A stretch of 64,000 nt of DNA from Methylobacterium oryzihabitans (GCF_004004555.2 NZ_SACP01000015.1:62001-126000); one strand, 5' to 3'. Positions 46,103-56,280 are shown, counted from the first letter of the stretch. Notes: generated by a model not told the origin, from the letters alone. Numbers and translations: made by a program.

Positions 46103-46488
46103 CGGGCGACGCTTGATGCCGGGCGCGAGGAGTGGGAGCCAAGGCCGCTGGCGACACTGCGTGTCGCGCACCGCCACCGGCGCCTGAGAGACTGTTCGCG
46201 TCGCTATCCACAGTGTTGACCGCGCGAAGCACCCTTTCCCGGACGACTAGAGCGTCAGCGGAAGGAGATCCGGGATCCAGACGTCAGATGTGCCGCGGAG
46301 CGGCTCCGTGTGCCAGCACTGTCGATGGGCAATGACGCTTCGCGACTTCTTGTGCTGGATCCCGGGTCGCATTCCGCTGACGCTGCATACGCCCGGGAGA
46401 GGGGCGGTTGTTCTTTCGATCGGGAGTCAAACACTCTCCGAGGCCAAGCAGGAAGCAAGGGACACCGCTCTGAAGCGATGGCCCTGGC
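46103..46488 (+). mobile_element. repeat family B, copy 3, deleted and interrupted by another element
   Basis: Left part GCGGGCGACGCTTGATG (46103 on) matches copy 2, then a jump, about 100 bases shorter than copy 2, to GGCGACACTGCGTGTCGCGC and GGCGCCTGAG (to 46188). The right part GCCAAGCAGGAA to GAAGCGATGGCCCTG (46443-46488) continues the same element after a 254-base interruption. The 5' terminal hairpin is missing, so no target duplication is visible. No gene is supported in 46033-46557. Confidence 0.75.
46189..46442. mobile_element. 254-bp element nested inside repeat B copy 3
   Basis: Removing 46189-46442 rejoins GGCGCCTGAG to GCCAAGC exactly as in copies 1 and 2. GAG occurs on both sides (46186-46188, 46440-46442), a possible 3-base target duplication. 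Its ends are weakly inverted (GAGAGACTGTT against GAGAGTGTTT). Inside, 28-base arms at 46251-46278 and 46357-46384 form a foldback (AGCGTCAGCGGAA and TTCCGCTGACGCT at the outer ends). No transposase. Confidence 0.65.
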
Positions 46489-46557
46489 TGCGACAGGGCT
46501 CGACAGGCCACGAGCGAGGCCGCACAGTCCGGTGATGATCCCGCACCCGGTCCCGGC

Positions 46558-46956
46558 ATGACCGTCCTCGATTCGCTGCTCGACGCGGCGCGCGCCGCCC
46601 AGGCCCGCGCCCACGCGCCCTATTCCCGGTTCCGGGTCGGCAGCGCGATCCTGGACGAGGCCGGGGCGGTCCATGCCGGCTGCAACGTCGAGAATGCCGC
46701 CTACCCGGTCGGCACCTGCGCCGAGGCCGGGGCGATCGCCGCGATGGTCGCGGCGGGCGGGCGCCGGATCGCCGCGATCCTGGTCCTCGGCGACGGCGAC
46801 GCCCTGGTGACGCCCTGCGGCGCCTGCCGCCAGCGCATCCGCGAATTCGCCGCGCCGGACACGCCGGTCCACGTCGCCGGCCCCGGCGGACTGCGCCGCA
46901 GTTTCACCCTCGACGAACTGCTGCCGGCCTCGTTCGGCCCGGACAACCTCGCGTGA
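46558..46956 (+). CDS. cdd: cytidine deaminase
   Basis: 132 residues. Hydrolytic deamination of (deoxy)cytidine. Zinc site complete: Cys54-Ala-Glu56 (CNVENAAYPVGTCAEAG) and Cys87/Cys90 (TPCGACRQRI), as in the short tetrameric Cdd type. First gene of the nucleoside salvage unit, overlapping the phosphorylase start (GTGA). The end FGPDNLA is the usual Cdd C-terminus. Confidence 0.96.
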   Translation: MTVLDSLLDAARAAQARAHAPYSRFRVGSAILDEAGAVHAGCNVENAAYPVGTCAEAGAIAAMVAAGGRRIAAILVLGDGDALVTPCGACRQRIREFAAPDTPVHVAGPGGLRRSFTLDELLPASFGPDNLA

Positions 46957-47789
46957 GCGCGCCCGACGATCCCCGCGTCGTCGCGGCGGCGGCCGTTCTG
47001 CGGGCGCGCGGCGTCGAAGGGCCTTTCGCCCTCGCGCTCGTCGCCGGCACCGGGCTCGGCGGCCTCGCCGAGGCGATCGAGGCGCCCCGCATCGTCCCCT
47101 ACGGCGAAATCCCGCATTTTCCGGCGGCGGGCGTGTCGGGCCATGCCGGCCGCCTCGTCGCCGGGCACCTCGCCGGGCGGCCGGTGCTGCTGTTCCAGGG
47201 CCGCGCCCACGCCTACGAGCACGGCGACGCGGCGGCGATGCGGGTGCCGCTCGGGGTGGTGCGGGCGCTCGGCGCGCCGCCGCTGCTCCTCACCAACGCC
47301 GCCGGCTCGATGCTGCCGGCGGCGGGTCCCGGCAGCCTCGCGCTCATCACCGACCACATCAACCTGTCGGGCCTCAACCCGCTGATCGGCGAGCCGTCCG
47401 ACGCCCGCTTCGTGCCGATGCGCGACGCCTACGACCCGGCCCTGCGCACCGCCCTGGCGGCGGCGGCCGGGCGAAGCGGCGTCGTCCTGCACGAGGGCGT
47501 CTATGCGTGGTTCTCGGGGCCGAGCTTCGAGACCCCGGCCGAGGTGCGGATGGCGCATCGGCTGGGCGCCGACCTCGTCGGCATGTCGACGGCGCCGGAG
47601 GTGATCCTGGCTCGCTTCCTCGGCCTGCGGGTCGCGGCCCTGTCCCTCGTCACCAACCACGCCGAGGGGTTTTCCGACGGCACCCCGAGCCACGGCGAGA
47701 CGCAGCGCGTCGCCGCCCTGGCGGCGCAGGACGTCGCCCGCCTCCTCGCCGCCCTCCTGGCCGATCCCGGCTTCGCCCCCAGCCCGTGA
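46953..47789 (+). CDS. purine nucleoside phosphorylase (trimeric, PNP family)
   Basis: 278 residues. Splits purine nucleosides with phosphate to base and (deoxy)ribose 1-phosphate. [13 protein letters not shown] holds the phosphate-binding start, [41 protein letters not shown] and [13 protein letters not shown] match the trimeric PNP group, and SLVTNHAEG is the base-site segment. GTG start on the cdd stop; its own stop overlaps the next reading frame (TGATG). Confidence 0.94.
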   Translation: MSAPDDPRVVAAAAVLRARGVEGPFALALVAGTGLGGLAEAIEAPRIVPYGEIPHFPAAGVSGHAGRLVAGHLAGRPVLLFQGRAHAYEHGDAAAMRVPLGVVRALGAPPLLLTNAAGSMLPAAGPGSLALITDHINLSGLNPLIGEPSDARFVPMRDAYDPALRTALAAAAGRSGVVLHEGVYAWFSGPSFETPAEVRMAHRLGADLVGMSTAPEVILARFLGLRVAALSLVTNHAEGFSDGTPSHGETQRVAALAAQDVARLLAALLADPGFAPSP

Positions 47790-47956
47790 TGTCCCCCGCC
47801 TCCCTCGCCGCGGCCGCCCGCCGGGCCCTGCCGCTCCGCGCCCCCGCCGGCCGGGCGATGGGGCCGGACCGGGCCGCGCCCGCCACCGTCCGCCTCGGCG
47901 CGAGCAGCCTGCACGCCGCCCTGCTGGCGGCCCTCGACACCGGAGACCCCGCATGA
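47789..47956 (+). pseudogene. 55-codon translationally coupled frame, likely internally deleted deoC (deoxyribose-phosphate aldolase) remnant
   Basis: The C-terminal half, [20 protein letters not shown] with LLAALDTGD after it, resembles the DeoC C-terminus (E. coli: [20 protein letters not shown], from memory), and the N-terminus [12 protein letters not shown] resembles the DeoC start SSLRALKLMDL. The roughly 200 residues between, with both catalytic lysines, are gone. Position between the phosphorylase and deoA is where deoC would be expected. Start and stop still overlap both neighbours (TGATG, ATGA), so it is probably translated. It could alternatively be a genuine small coupling peptide. 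Confidence 0.6.
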
Positions 47957-49266
47957 TGCCGCTGCCGCAGGAGACGATCCGGGCCAAGCGCGACGGCGCC
48001 GAGCTGGCGCCCGAGACGATCGCCGACTTCATCGCCGGCCTCACCGACGGGCGGGTCACCGAGGGGCAGGTGGCGGCCTTCGCGATGGCGGTGTTCTTCC
48101 GCGGCCTGTCGCTGCCCGAGCGGGTGGCGCTGACCCGGGCGATGGCGGAATCCGGCGCGATGCTCGCGTGGGACCTGCCCGGCCCGGTGCTCGACAAGCA
48201 CTCGACCGGTGGCATCGGCGACACCGTGAGCCTGCCGCTCGCCCCCCTGGTGGCTGCCTGCGGCGGCTACGTGCCGATGATCTCCGGCCGCGGCCTCGGC
48301 CATACCGGCGGCACCTTCGACAAGCTCGACAGCATTCCGGGCTACCGCACCACGCCGGGCCTCGACGAGTTCCGGGCCGTCACCCGATCGGTCGGTTGCG
48401 CCATCATCGGGCAGACCGCCGACCTCGCCCCGGCCGACCGCCGCCTCTACGCGATCCGGGACGTGACCGGCACGGTCGAATCCCTCGACCTGCTCACCTC
48501 GTCGATCCTGTCGAAGAAGCTCGCCGCCGGGCTCGGCGGCCTCGTGATGGACGTCAAGTGCGGTTCGGGCGCGTTCATGACGCAGCGCGAGGGCGCCCGG
48601 GCGCTCGCCGACAGCCTCGTCACGGTGGCGAACGGCGCCGGGTTGCCGACCCGGGCGCTGCTCACCGACATGGACCAGCCGCTCGCCTCGGCCGCCGGCA
48701 ACGCCGTCGAGGTGGTCTACGCCATCGACTACCTCACGGGCGCCCGGCGCGAGCCGCGCTTCCACGCCGTCACGACGGCGCTGGCCGCCGAGATGCTGGT
48801 GCTCGGCAGGCTGAGCCCCGACGCGACCGACGCCGCCGCGCGGGTCGAGGACGCCCTCGCCTCCGGCCGGGCGGCCGAGATTTTTTCACGGATGGTCGCC
48901 GCCCTCGGTGGCCCCTCCGACCTGATCGAGGCGCCGGAACGCCACCTCGCGGCCGCACCGGTGGTCTGCGACGTGCCGGCGCCGCGCTCCGGCACCGTTG
49001 CGGGAATCGCGACGCGCGACCTCGGTCTGGCGGTGATCGGCCTCGGCGGCGGCCGCACCCGGCCGCAGGACGGCATCGACCACGCGGTCGGGCTCACCGG
49101 CCTCGCGTCCCTCGGCGCCGCGGTCGGGCCCGGCGCGCCCCTCGCCCGGGTCCATGCCCGCGAGGAGGCAGCGGCGCAGGCGGCGGTCGCGGCGGTGCAG
49201 GCGGCCTACCGGATCGGCGACGCGGCGGTGGCACCCTCGCCGGAGGTGCTGGAGCGGGTCGGGTAG
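47953..49266 (+). CDS. deoA: thymidine phosphorylase
   Basis: 437 residues, full length. Phosphorolysis of thymidine and deoxyuridine. Signature [19 protein letters not shown] from residue 81, [41 protein letters not shown] and [11 protein letters not shown] are all intact. Coupled to the upstream frame by an ATGA overlap; two adjacent ATGs are available. Confidence 0.97.
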   Translation: MMPLPQETIRAKRDGAELAPETIADFIAGLTDGRVTEGQVAAFAMAVFFRGLSLPERVALTRAMAESGAMLAWDLPGPVLDKHSTGGIGDTVSLPLAPLVAACGGYVPMISGRGLGHTGGTFDKLDSIPGYRTTPGLDEFRAVTRSVGCAIIGQTADLAPADRRLYAIRDVTGTVESLDLLTSSILSKKLAAGLGGLVMDVKCGSGAFMTQREGARALADSLVTVANGAGLPTRALLTDMDQPLASAAGNAVEVVYAIDYLTGARREPRFHAVTTALAAEMLVLGRLSPDATDAAARVEDALASGRAAEIFSRMVAALGGPSDLIEAPERHLAAAPVVCDVPAPRSGTVAGIATRDLGLAVIGLGGGRTRPQDGIDHAVGLTGLASLGAAVGPGAPLARVHAREEAAAQAAVAAVQAAYRIGDAAVAPSPEVLERVG

Positions 49267-49272
49267 CGCGCC

Positions 49273-49836
49273 GTGATCCGCACGCCCCGCCTGCACCTGC
49301 GCCCCTGGCGCGAGGACGACAAGCCGGCGGCCGCCGCGCTCCTCAACACGCCCGCCGCGACGGTGCATCTCGACGGGGTGAAGGATCGGCAGACCTTCGA
49401 GGCGATGATCGACGCCCACAGGGCGATGCAGGCCCGGCACGGGCTGTCGTTCTGGGCGGTCGAGAGCCTGGAGGACCGGGCTCTGGCCGGCCTGTGCGGC
49501 CTGCGCCTCGGCGGCCATCCCGGCACCGGGGTCGCGGACGAACTGGAGATCGGCTGGCGCTTCGGCGAGGCTTTCTGGGGCCGCGGCCTCGCCCGCGAGG
49601 CGGCCGCGGCCTGCCTGCGCTGGGGATGGGCGAACACCACGCGCCCGCGCATCAGCGCCTGGACGGTGCCGGCCAATCGCGCGTCGTGGGGGCTGATGGT
49701 CCGCCTCGGCATGGTGCGCCGGCCGGACCTCGATTTCGACCACCCGCGGTTTCCGGACGGGCACCCGTTGCGGCGGCATGTCGTTTATGTGGCGGAGCGC
49801 CCGGTGGATCCGGTGGTTCCAGCCCGACCGGCTTGA
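49273..49836 (+). CDS. GNAT family acetyltransferase (RimJ/RimL type)
   Basis: 187 residues. IRTPRLHLRPWREDD start, LEIGWRFGEAFWGRGLAREA as the acetyl-CoA pyrophosphate loop, and ISAWTVPANRASWGLMVRLGM near the end are typical of ribosomal-protein-like N-acetyltransferases; substrate unknown. GTG start seven bases after the deoA stop, so likely read with the salvage operon. Confidence 0.85.
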   Translation: MIRTPRLHLRPWREDDKPAAAALLNTPAATVHLDGVKDRQTFEAMIDAHRAMQARHGLSFWAVESLEDRALAGLCGLRLGGHPGTGVADELEIGWRFGEAFWGRGLAREAAAACLRWGWANTTRPRISAWTVPANRASWGLMVRLGMVRRPDLDFDHPRFPDGHPLRRHVVYVAERPVDPVVPARPA

Positions 49837-49882
49837 TCGTGCGGAAGACCACGGGCGGGGGCCGCCAGCGCGCCGTTTACGC

Positions 49883-50821
49883 CTAATCTCTCGACGAGTC
49901 CGCGACGGTCGCCACGCCTTCGCTCGCCCCCTCCCGACCGGCGGACGACACGAGCCACGCCGCCATGCGCGCGGCTGTTCCATCATGGAGGTCGTGCCAG
50001 CGCGCGACCTGCGACTTGGTGCAGGCGAACGCCTCGTTCTCTCCCGCCAGCCTGACCAGGCGTCGCTGGCGCAGGGCGTCGGCGACGAGGAGGGAGCGCG
50101 CCAGGGCCACGCCGTTGCCGTCCATCGCCGCCTGGAGCGAACTGCCGATGTCGCGAAAGCGCATGGCTTCCCGCCCGGGCGCCCGCCACGTCGCCCAGGA
50201 CCATTCCCGCCCGGTCTCCTCGCCGCGACGCCCCTTCGCGAGCAGCGGCAGCGTCCGCCAGTCCGACCCCGGGCGCATCGTCCGCAACAGCGTCGGCGAG
50301 GCGACCGGAAAGACGTGTTCGACCGGGAACGTCACCTCGCCCGCGCCGGCGGTGCCGCTCTCCTGCGGCAGCCAGAGGAGCGACAGGTCGACCTCCGACC
50401 GTGCGGCCTCGGCCGTCGTGTCCCAGGTGACGACGTCGATCACCAGATCCGGAAAGGCTTCGCACAGGGCGGGAAGGCGCGGCGAGAGCCACCACGCCAG
50501 CAGCGACGTGCCGAGACCGAGCCGGAAGCCGCGCGGCTCCGGCGAGGCGGCGATCCGCCGGCGCATCCCAGCCAGCGTGCCGAGCAGCGGAGCGAGCTCG
50601 CGGGCGAGCCGCGTGCCGGCTTCGGTCGCGCGCAGGCCGGGGTTCAGCCGTTCGAGCAGGGCGGCGCCGAAGAACTCCTCCAGCGCCCGGATCCGGTGGC
50701 TGACGGCACTCTGCGTCAGGCCGAGTTCGTCGCCCGCCAGCGTCATGCTGCCGTGCCGCAGCGTCGCGTCGAAGGCCAGCAGGCCGGCGAAGGGTGGCAT
50801 CCGGGACGGGGTGAGGGCCAT
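49883..50821 (-). CDS. LysR family transcriptional regulator
   Basis: 312 residues. Winged helix-turn-helix at about 12-70 (GSMTLAGDELGLTQSAVSHRI), then a periplasmic-binding-like effector domain. The GcvA-like opening PFAGLLAFDATLRHGSMTLA is recognisable. It is divergent from an MFS transporter 77 bases away, the classic layout of a local regulator and target; the inducer is unknown. Ends with a polar Ser/Asp tail. Confidence 0.9.
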   Translation of the reverse strand: MALTPSRMPPFAGLLAFDATLRHGSMTLAGDELGLTQSAVSHRIRALEEFFGAALLERLNPGLRATEAGTRLARELAPLLGTLAGMRRRIAASPEPRGFRLGLGTSLLAWWLSPRLPALCEAFPDLVIDVVTWDTTAEAARSEVDLSLLWLPQESGTAGAGEVTFPVEHVFPVASPTLLRTMRPGSDWRTLPLLAKGRRGEETGREWSWATWRAPGREAMRFRDIGSSLQAAMDGNGVALARSLLVADALRQRRLVRLAGENEAFACTKSQVARWHDLHDGTAARMAAWLVSSAGREGASEGVATVADSSRD

Positions 50822-50824
50822 GCC

Positions 50825-50843
50825 GCATGAAATCCCGTCATGC
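50825..50843. promoter_or_regulatory. inverted repeat between lysR and MFS genes
   Basis: GCATGA-AATCCCG-TCATGC, perfect 6-base arms with 7-base spacing, immediately before the lysR start. The size fits a LysR-type half-site pair, and the position would allow autorepression and transporter control. Confidence 0.5.
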
Positions 50844-50898
50844 GCCGCGGAGCAATGCTCATTTGCCGCGAGCCCGGCCGGCGGCCCATGGCTGTGGC

Positions 50899-52287
50899 AT
50901 GCAGCACCTCCCCGAGCCCGATCCCTGGAACGCCCGCGGCCGCCTGATCGCGGCGACCCTCGGCCTCGGCGGGTTCCTGGCGAATTTCGACGTGACGTCG
51001 GTCGTGGTGATCCTGCCGGCGATCGGGACGGATCTCGGCCTCCGGGTCGACCGGCTGGCCTGGATCGTCGACGCCTACAGCCTCGCCTTCACCGCGACCC
51101 TGCTCGTGGCCGGGGCCCTGGCCGATCGCTTCGGCCGCAGGCGGATGCTGCTCATCGGGAATCTCGGCTTCCTCGCGGCGTCTCTCGCCTGCGGCTTCGC
51201 GCCGTCCGGCGCCCTCTTCCTGGCGGCCCGCGCGGCGCAGGGGTGCGGCGCGGCCTTCCTGGTGACCGGAACCTTCGCGTCGATCGCGGCGGCGTTCCCC
51301 GCGCGCGGAGCGCGGGCCCGGGCCTTCGGCGTCGTCGGCGTCGTGTCGGGAGTGGCCATGGCTCTGGGGCCGAGCCTGGGAGGGATCATCGGCTCGGGGT
51401 TGGGATGGCGGTGGATCTTCCTCGTCAACCTCCCGTTCTGCCTCGCGATCGCTGCTGCGGTCCCGCGCCTCGTGACGGACGCCCCCGCCGACACCCGCAG
51501 GCCGCTGGACTGGCCCGGTGTCCTCCTCCTGACGCTCGCGCTCGGGCTGGTGATCGAGGCGATCCTGGACCTGCGCCGTTCCCCCGTCCACACCGTGATC
51601 GGCGTCGCGGCGGGGGCCGGGCTGGTCGGATGGTTCGTCGCCCGGCAAAGGCGGCGCCCGCACCCGCTGCTCGATCCGACGGTCTTCGCGAGCCGGCCGA
51701 TGGCCGGACTCGCGGCCCTGCTGCTCGCCGTCTCGGTCGGCTACTGGGCGGTGCTCGTCTACCTTCCGCTGTTCCTGAGCGAGGGGTTCGGCTGGACACC
51801 CGAGGCGACCGGGATGGGCCTGCTGGCCGCGACGGTCCCGATGCTCGTCATTCCGCCGTTCGGCGGGACTCTCGCCGTCCGGCTCGGGTTGCGCGGGCTG
51901 TTCGCGACCGCGCTCACCCTGCTGGCGCTCGGCGCAGGCGCCCTCGTCCTGGCCGCGCTCGTGCAAACCGGGGCGTTGGCGCTCGCCTGGGCCTTCGCCG
52001 GCATGGCGCTGCTCGGCATCGGCGCCGCGCTGTCGCATCCGCAGCTCTCCGGCGCCGTTCTGGCCCTCGCGCCGCCCGAAGCCGGCGGCATGGCGTCGGC
52101 CGTCACCGTCATCGCGCGGCAGGCCGGCTTCGCCCTCGGTGTCGCCGGGCTCGGGGCACTCATGCCGTCCGCACCCGATGCCGTCGGCTTCGCGTGGCCC
52201 TTCGGCGTCGCCGCGGGGATCTCGACCTGCGGTCTCCTTGCCTGCCGCCTCCTTCCGCCGTCGTCGAGCGAGGCCGCAGGCGCGTGA
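50899..52287 (+). CDS. MFS drug/proton antiporter (EmrB/QacA-like, 14-TM type)
   Basis: 462 residues, predominantly hydrophobic with 13-14 predicted helices. The DHA2-type motifs are present: DAYSLAFTATLLVAGALADRFGRRRMLL covers motif A between helices 2 and 3, VSGVAMALGPSLGGIIGSGLGWRWIFLVN is motif C plus the post-helix signature. Exports an unknown compound, probably under the adjacent LysR protein. An in-frame ATG at 50827 lies inside the putative operator, so the later ATG is preferred. Confidence 0.9.
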   Translation: MQHLPEPDPWNARGRLIAATLGLGGFLANFDVTSVVVILPAIGTDLGLRVDRLAWIVDAYSLAFTATLLVAGALADRFGRRRMLLIGNLGFLAASLACGFAPSGALFLAARAAQGCGAAFLVTGTFASIAAAFPARGARARAFGVVGVVSGVAMALGPSLGGIIGSGLGWRWIFLVNLPFCLAIAAAVPRLVTDAPADTRRPLDWPGVLLLTLALGLVIEAILDLRRSPVHTVIGVAAGAGLVGWFVARQRRRPHPLLDPTVFASRPMAGLAALLLAVSVGYWAVLVYLPLFLSEGFGWTPEATGMGLLAATVPMLVIPPFGGTLAVRLGLRGLFATALTLLALGAGALVLAALVQTGALALAWAFAGMALLGIGAALSHPQLSGAVLALAPPEAGGMASAVTVIARQAGFALGVAGLGALMPSAPDAVGFAWPFGVAAGISTCGLLACRLLPPSSSEAAGA

Positions 52288-52324
52288 CGTGGGGTCTCGA
52301 CCAACCGGGGGGTTGAGCGGAGCC

Positions 52325-53869
52325 CTACCCGACGCTGATCCGCCCCTCGCGCCCGATCAGCCGCCCGAGGCCGCGCAGGCGGTTCGACAGCCGGTCGCTC
52401 GCCAGCGCCCGCAACTCCTCGGGCAGGTGCAGCACCACCGCCCCGTCGCTGACCGTGAGCGGCGTGCGCGGCAGGACGCCTTCCATCGCCACCGAGACCG
52501 GGAAGGCGACGCGCAGCAGGGCGCCGAGGAGGCGGGCCTGCTCGAACAGGCGCGGGCCGGCGAGCTGGCGCAGGGTCGGGCTCGCCTTCTCGGGGGCGAC
52601 GCCCTCGTGGCGGAAGAACACCGCCACCGCGAGATAGGCCCGGCCGGGATGGTCGAGCCCGACGAAGTTGCCGTGGGCGATCAGGTTGAGGCTCTGCTCG
52701 CCGCGGTAATCCGGGTGGGTGCGCCAGCCGATGTCGGCGAGCAGGCAGGCGGCGTGGCGCAGCCGGCGCTCGTCGGCGGTCTCGGGCGTGTCGAGGCTGG
52801 CGAAGAAGGCGTCGGTCCAGCCCTGCAGGTCGGTGCCGTGCCCGGGGCAGCGCGCGCGCAGGCGGTTCAGCTCGGCGGCGGCGCAGAGCAGCGGATCCTC
52901 GGCCCGGGCGGCGGGGTCGATCTGCTCGAACAGAAGGCCCTCGCGCACCCCGGCGGCCGAGACCGCGATCTCGCGGGGCCGGCCGGAGCGGATGATCTCC
53001 TCCAGCACCACCGCCCCGTAGGCGAGGAGCGGCCGGCGGGCCTCCGACACACTCTCCACTGCCGCGAGGGTCGTGGGGTCGGAGCGCTCGACCACGTCGA
53101 GGAAGCCGAGTTCGTCGGCCGGCTCGATCGTGTAGCCGTGCATGACGTGGAGCGGGTAGTGGCGCGCCGCCTGATGCAGGCGGGCGAGCGCCCGCCAGGT
53201 GCCGCCGACGGCGTAGAAGGTGCGCCCGCGCAGGGTCTCGAGCTGCGGCGCGGCCTTGCGCAGGGTGTCGGCGGCGATCTTGCGCGCCTTCTTGAGCGAG
53301 CCGCCGCTGAGATCCTGGAGCGCGAGGCCGCCGAGCGGCATCGTCACCCCCTGGCCGATCGCGGTGCCGCGCACGTCGACGAGTTCGAGGCTGCCGCCGC
53401 CGAGGTCCCCGACCACGCCGTCGGGCGCGTAGAAGCTCGACACGACGCCGAGGGCCGACAATTCGGCCTCGCGCCGGCCCGACAGCAGCCCGATCGGCTC
53501 GCCGCAGGCCGCCTGCGCCGCCTCGATGAAGGCCGGGCCGTTCTCGGCGTCGCGGGCGGCGGCGGTGGCGAGCACGTGGACCTGCCCGACCCGCATGGTG
53601 CGGCACAGCTCGCGGAACCGCGCCAGGGCCTGGAGCGCCCGGCGCACCCCGTCCTCGGGCAGGCGGCCGGTGCTGAGCACGTTGCGGCCGAGCCCGCACA
53701 TCACCTTCTCGTTGTAGAGCTGGGTCGGGGCGCGGCCGAGGCCGGCATAGGCGACGAGCCGCACCGAATTCGAGCCGATGTCGACGATCGCGACCGGCTG
53801 GCCCGGCTCGATCCGGGCCGGACGGTCGGGTGAGGGAGCGGCGGGGTGGGCAGCGGAATCGAGGCTCAT
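52325..53869 (-). CDS. ppx: exopolyphosphatase / pppGpp phosphohydrolase (Ppx/GppA)
   Basis: 514 residues. ASKHA fold: AIVDIGSNSVRLVAYAG (phosphate 1), VLATAAARDAENGPAF, VVGDLGGGSLELVDV (phosphate 2), then an HD-like C-terminal domain (RLRHAACLLADIGWRTHPDYRG). Removes terminal phosphates of polyphosphate or pppGpp. Directly downstream of ppk1 with a 43-base gap, so synthesis and degradation are read together. Confidence 0.95.
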   Translation of the reverse strand: MSLDSAAHPAAPSPDRPARIEPGQPVAIVDIGSNSVRLVAYAGLGRAPTQLYNEKVMCGLGRNVLSTGRLPEDGVRRALQALARFRELCRTMRVGQVHVLATAAARDAENGPAFIEAAQAACGEPIGLLSGRREAELSALGVVSSFYAPDGVVGDLGGGSLELVDVRGTAIGQGVTMPLGGLALQDLSGGSLKKARKIAADTLRKAAPQLETLRGRTFYAVGGTWRALARLHQAARHYPLHVMHGYTIEPADELGFLDVVERSDPTTLAAVESVSEARRPLLAYGAVVLEEIIRSGRPREIAVSAAGVREGLLFEQIDPAARAEDPLLCAAAELNRLRARCPGHGTDLQGWTDAFFASLDTPETADERRLRHAACLLADIGWRTHPDYRGEQSLNLIAHGNFVGLDHPGRAYLAVAVFFRHEGVAPEKASPTLRQLAGPRLFEQARLLGALLRVAFPVSVAMEGVLPRTPLTVSDGAVVLHLPEELRALASDRLSNRLRGLGRLIGREGRISVG

Positions 53870-53912
53870 CCGGTTCCTCGTGGGGCCGCCGGGCCGCGGC
53901 CCCGCGCTCCGG

Positions 53913-56180
53913 TCAGGCGCGCTGGGCGCGCCGGCTCAGGGCGCGCGGGCTCGATTTCTTCGATGCCTTTCCGCGCCCCGAGAGGCTCGGATTGGTCATG
54001 AAATACTTGTGCGCGTTGAACGGCTCCTCGCCCTCGCCGGGCTGGATCCGCTCGCTCGCACCCGAGGCCAGTACACGCCAGCTCTGCTGGTTGTCGAGGA
54101 GATTCGCCAGCATGATCTGGTCGAGCACCTGCTGGTGCACGGTCGGATTCAGGATCGGCAGCATCGCCTCGACCCGGCGGTCGAGGTTGCGGCTCATCAG
54201 GTCGGCCGAGGAGATGTAGACCCGCGCCTTCGGGTGCGGCAGCCCGACGCCGTTGCCGAAGGCGTAGACCCGGCCGTGCTCCAGGAAGCGGCCGACGATC
54301 GACTTGACCCGGATGTTCTCCGACAGGCCGGGCACCCCGGGCCGCAGGCAGCAGATGCCGCGCACGACGCAGTCGATCTGCACGCCGGCCTGGCTGGCGT
54401 CGTAGAGCGCGTCGATGATCTGGGTGTCGACGAGCGAGTTGCACTTGATCCAGATCGCCGCCGGGCGCCCGGCCCTGGCGTGGGCGACCTCCTCGTCGAT
54501 GTGTTCGAGCAGCCGCGGCTTGAGCGTCAGCGGCGACACCGCCATCCGCTCCAGCTCCGCCGGCTCCGCGTAGCCGGTGATGAAGTTGAAGATCCGCGAC
54601 ACGTCCCGGCCGATCGTCGCGTCGGCGGTGAAGAACGACAGGTCGGTGTAGATCCGGGCGGTGATCGGGTGGTAGTTGCCGGTGCCGACGTGGCAGTAGC
54701 TGACGAGCTTCTCGCCCTCGCGCCGCACCACCATCGACAGCTTGGCGTGGGTCTTCAGCTCGATGAAGCCGAACACGACCTGGGCGCCGGCCTTCTCGAG
54801 GTTGCGGGCCCAGCGGATGTTGGCCTCCTCGTCGAACCGCGCCTTCAGCTCGACCAGCGCGGTGACCGACTTGCCGGCCTCCGCCGCCTCGGCGAGGGCC
54901 GCGACGATCGGCGAGTTCGAGGACGTGCGGTAGAGCGTCTGCTTGATCGCCACGACGTTGGGGTCGCGGGCGGCCTGGGCGAGGAACTGCACCACCGCGT
55001 CGAACGACTCGTAGGGGTGGTGGACGACGATGTCCTTCTGGCGGATCGCCGCGAAGCAGTCGCCGCCGCTCTCGCGGATGCGCTCGGGAAAGCGCGGGTT
55101 GTAGGGCTTGAACTTCAGGTCCGGCCGGTCGATGCCGACGATCTGCGACAGCTCGTTGAGGGCGAGCATGCCCTCGACCAGGAACACCGCGTCGCCCGGG
55201 ATCTCGAGCTCGTCGGCGACGAAGCTGCGCAGGTCCTCGGGCATCCCGGCATCGACCTCGAGGCGGATGACGATGCCGCGCCGGCGCTGCTTGAGCGCCG
55301 TCTCGAAGTGGCGCACCAGATCCTCGGCCTCCTCCTCGATCTCGAGGTCGGAATCGCGCACCACCCGGAACCCGCCCTGGCCCTTGACGAGGTAGCCCGG
55401 GAAGAGCCGGCTGGTGAACAGCACGATCACCTGCTCGATGGCGATGAACCGGGCGGTGCCCGACGTGCCGGAATCCGGCAGGCGCACGAAGCGGTCGATC
55501 ACCGAGGGCAGGCGGATCAGCGCCCGCAGCACCCGGGCGTCCCGCGGCCGCACCAGCATCAGGGCGATGGTCGAGCCGAGGTTCGGGATGAACGGGAACG
55601 GGTGCGCCGGGTCGATGGCGAGCGGCGTCAGCACCGGGAAGATGTGCTGGAGGAAGTACTCTTCCAGCCACGCGGCCTCCGGCGCGGTCAGCCCCTGCGC
55701 CTCCACGAGGTCGATGCCCTCGCCGTGCAGGTCGGCGCGCAGCTCGCGCCAGCGCCGCTGCTGGTCGCGGGCGAGTTCCGACACCTCGGCGCCGATGCGG
55801 GCGAGCTGCTCGCCCGGGGTCAAGCCGTCCTGCGACGGGGCGTCCATGCCGGCGCGGACCTGATCGTGCAGGCCGGCGACCCGCACCATGAAGAACTCGT
55901 CGAGGTTGTTGGCCGAGATCGACAGGAAGCGAAGCTGTTCGAGCAGGGGGTGGCCGGTATTCGAGGCCTCCTCCAGCACCCGGCGGTTGAACTGGAGCCA
56001 CGACAATTCGCGGTTGACGAAGCGGGCCGGCTCCTTGCGCAGGGCATGGCCGGCGGCGACCGCCTCCCTCTCCGCAGCCTTGCGCGCAGCCTCCTCGGCG
56101 CCGGCGACCGGCGTCGCGTCCGGCTCGGCCTCGATCGCCGTGGTCCGGCTCGTCCGGGCGATGGCTGCGGGTTCCGACAC
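53913..56180 (-). CDS. ppk1: polyphosphate kinase 1
   Basis: 755 residues, reversible polymerisation of ATP gamma-phosphate. N-terminal domain [19 protein letters not shown]; catalytic phospholipase-D-like halves with the autophosphorylated His in [15 protein letters not shown] and [14 protein letters not shown], and the second His in [20 protein letters not shown]. The first 45 residues are an extra Ala/Glu-rich tail. Part of a minus-strand perM-hdaA-ppk1-ppx run. Confidence 0.97.
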   Translation of the reverse strand: MSEPAAIARTSRTTAIEAEPDATPVAGAEEAARKAAEREAVAAGHALRKEPARFVNRELSWLQFNRRVLEEASNTGHPLLEQLRFLSISANNLDEFFMVRVAGLHDQVRAGMDAPSQDGLTPGEQLARIGAEVSELARDQQRRWRELRADLHGEGIDLVEAQGLTAPEAAWLEEYFLQHIFPVLTPLAIDPAHPFPFIPNLGSTIALMLVRPRDARVLRALIRLPSVIDRFVRLPDSGTSGTARFIAIEQVIVLFTSRLFPGYLVKGQGGFRVVRDSDLEIEEEAEDLVRHFETALKQRRRGIVIRLEVDAGMPEDLRSFVADELEIPGDAVFLVEGMLALNELSQIVGIDRPDLKFKPYNPRFPERIRESGGDCFAAIRQKDIVVHHPYESFDAVVQFLAQAARDPNVVAIKQTLYRTSSNSPIVAALAEAAEAGKSVTALVELKARFDEEANIRWARNLEKAGAQVVFGFIELKTHAKLSMVVRREGEKLVSYCHVGTGNYHPITARIYTDLSFFTADATIGRDVSRIFNFITGYAEPAELERMAVSPLTLKPRLLEHIDEEVAHARAGRPAAIWIKCNSLVDTQIIDALYDASQAGVQIDCVVRGICCLRPGVPGLSENIRVKSIVGRFLEHGRVYAFGNGVGLPHPKARVYISSADLMSRNLDRRVEAMLPILNPTVHQQVLDQIMLANLLDNQQSWRVLASGASERIQPGEGEEPFNAHKYFMTNPSLSGRGKASKKSSPRALSRRAQRA

Positions 56181-56280
56181 GATGGGCGTCCTCCTCGGTC
56201 GATGTCGTGGGTTGGATTCGCGCGCTCGCGCGTCCGGTGACAGGTCAGTGCGACAATTGCATGAAACCGCCGGCCCCGGG

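Noticed and set aside
46132..46561. Several 60-90 codon frames on both strands before cdd
   Set aside because: They coincide with the nested repeat elements; no domain, and no conserved start signals.
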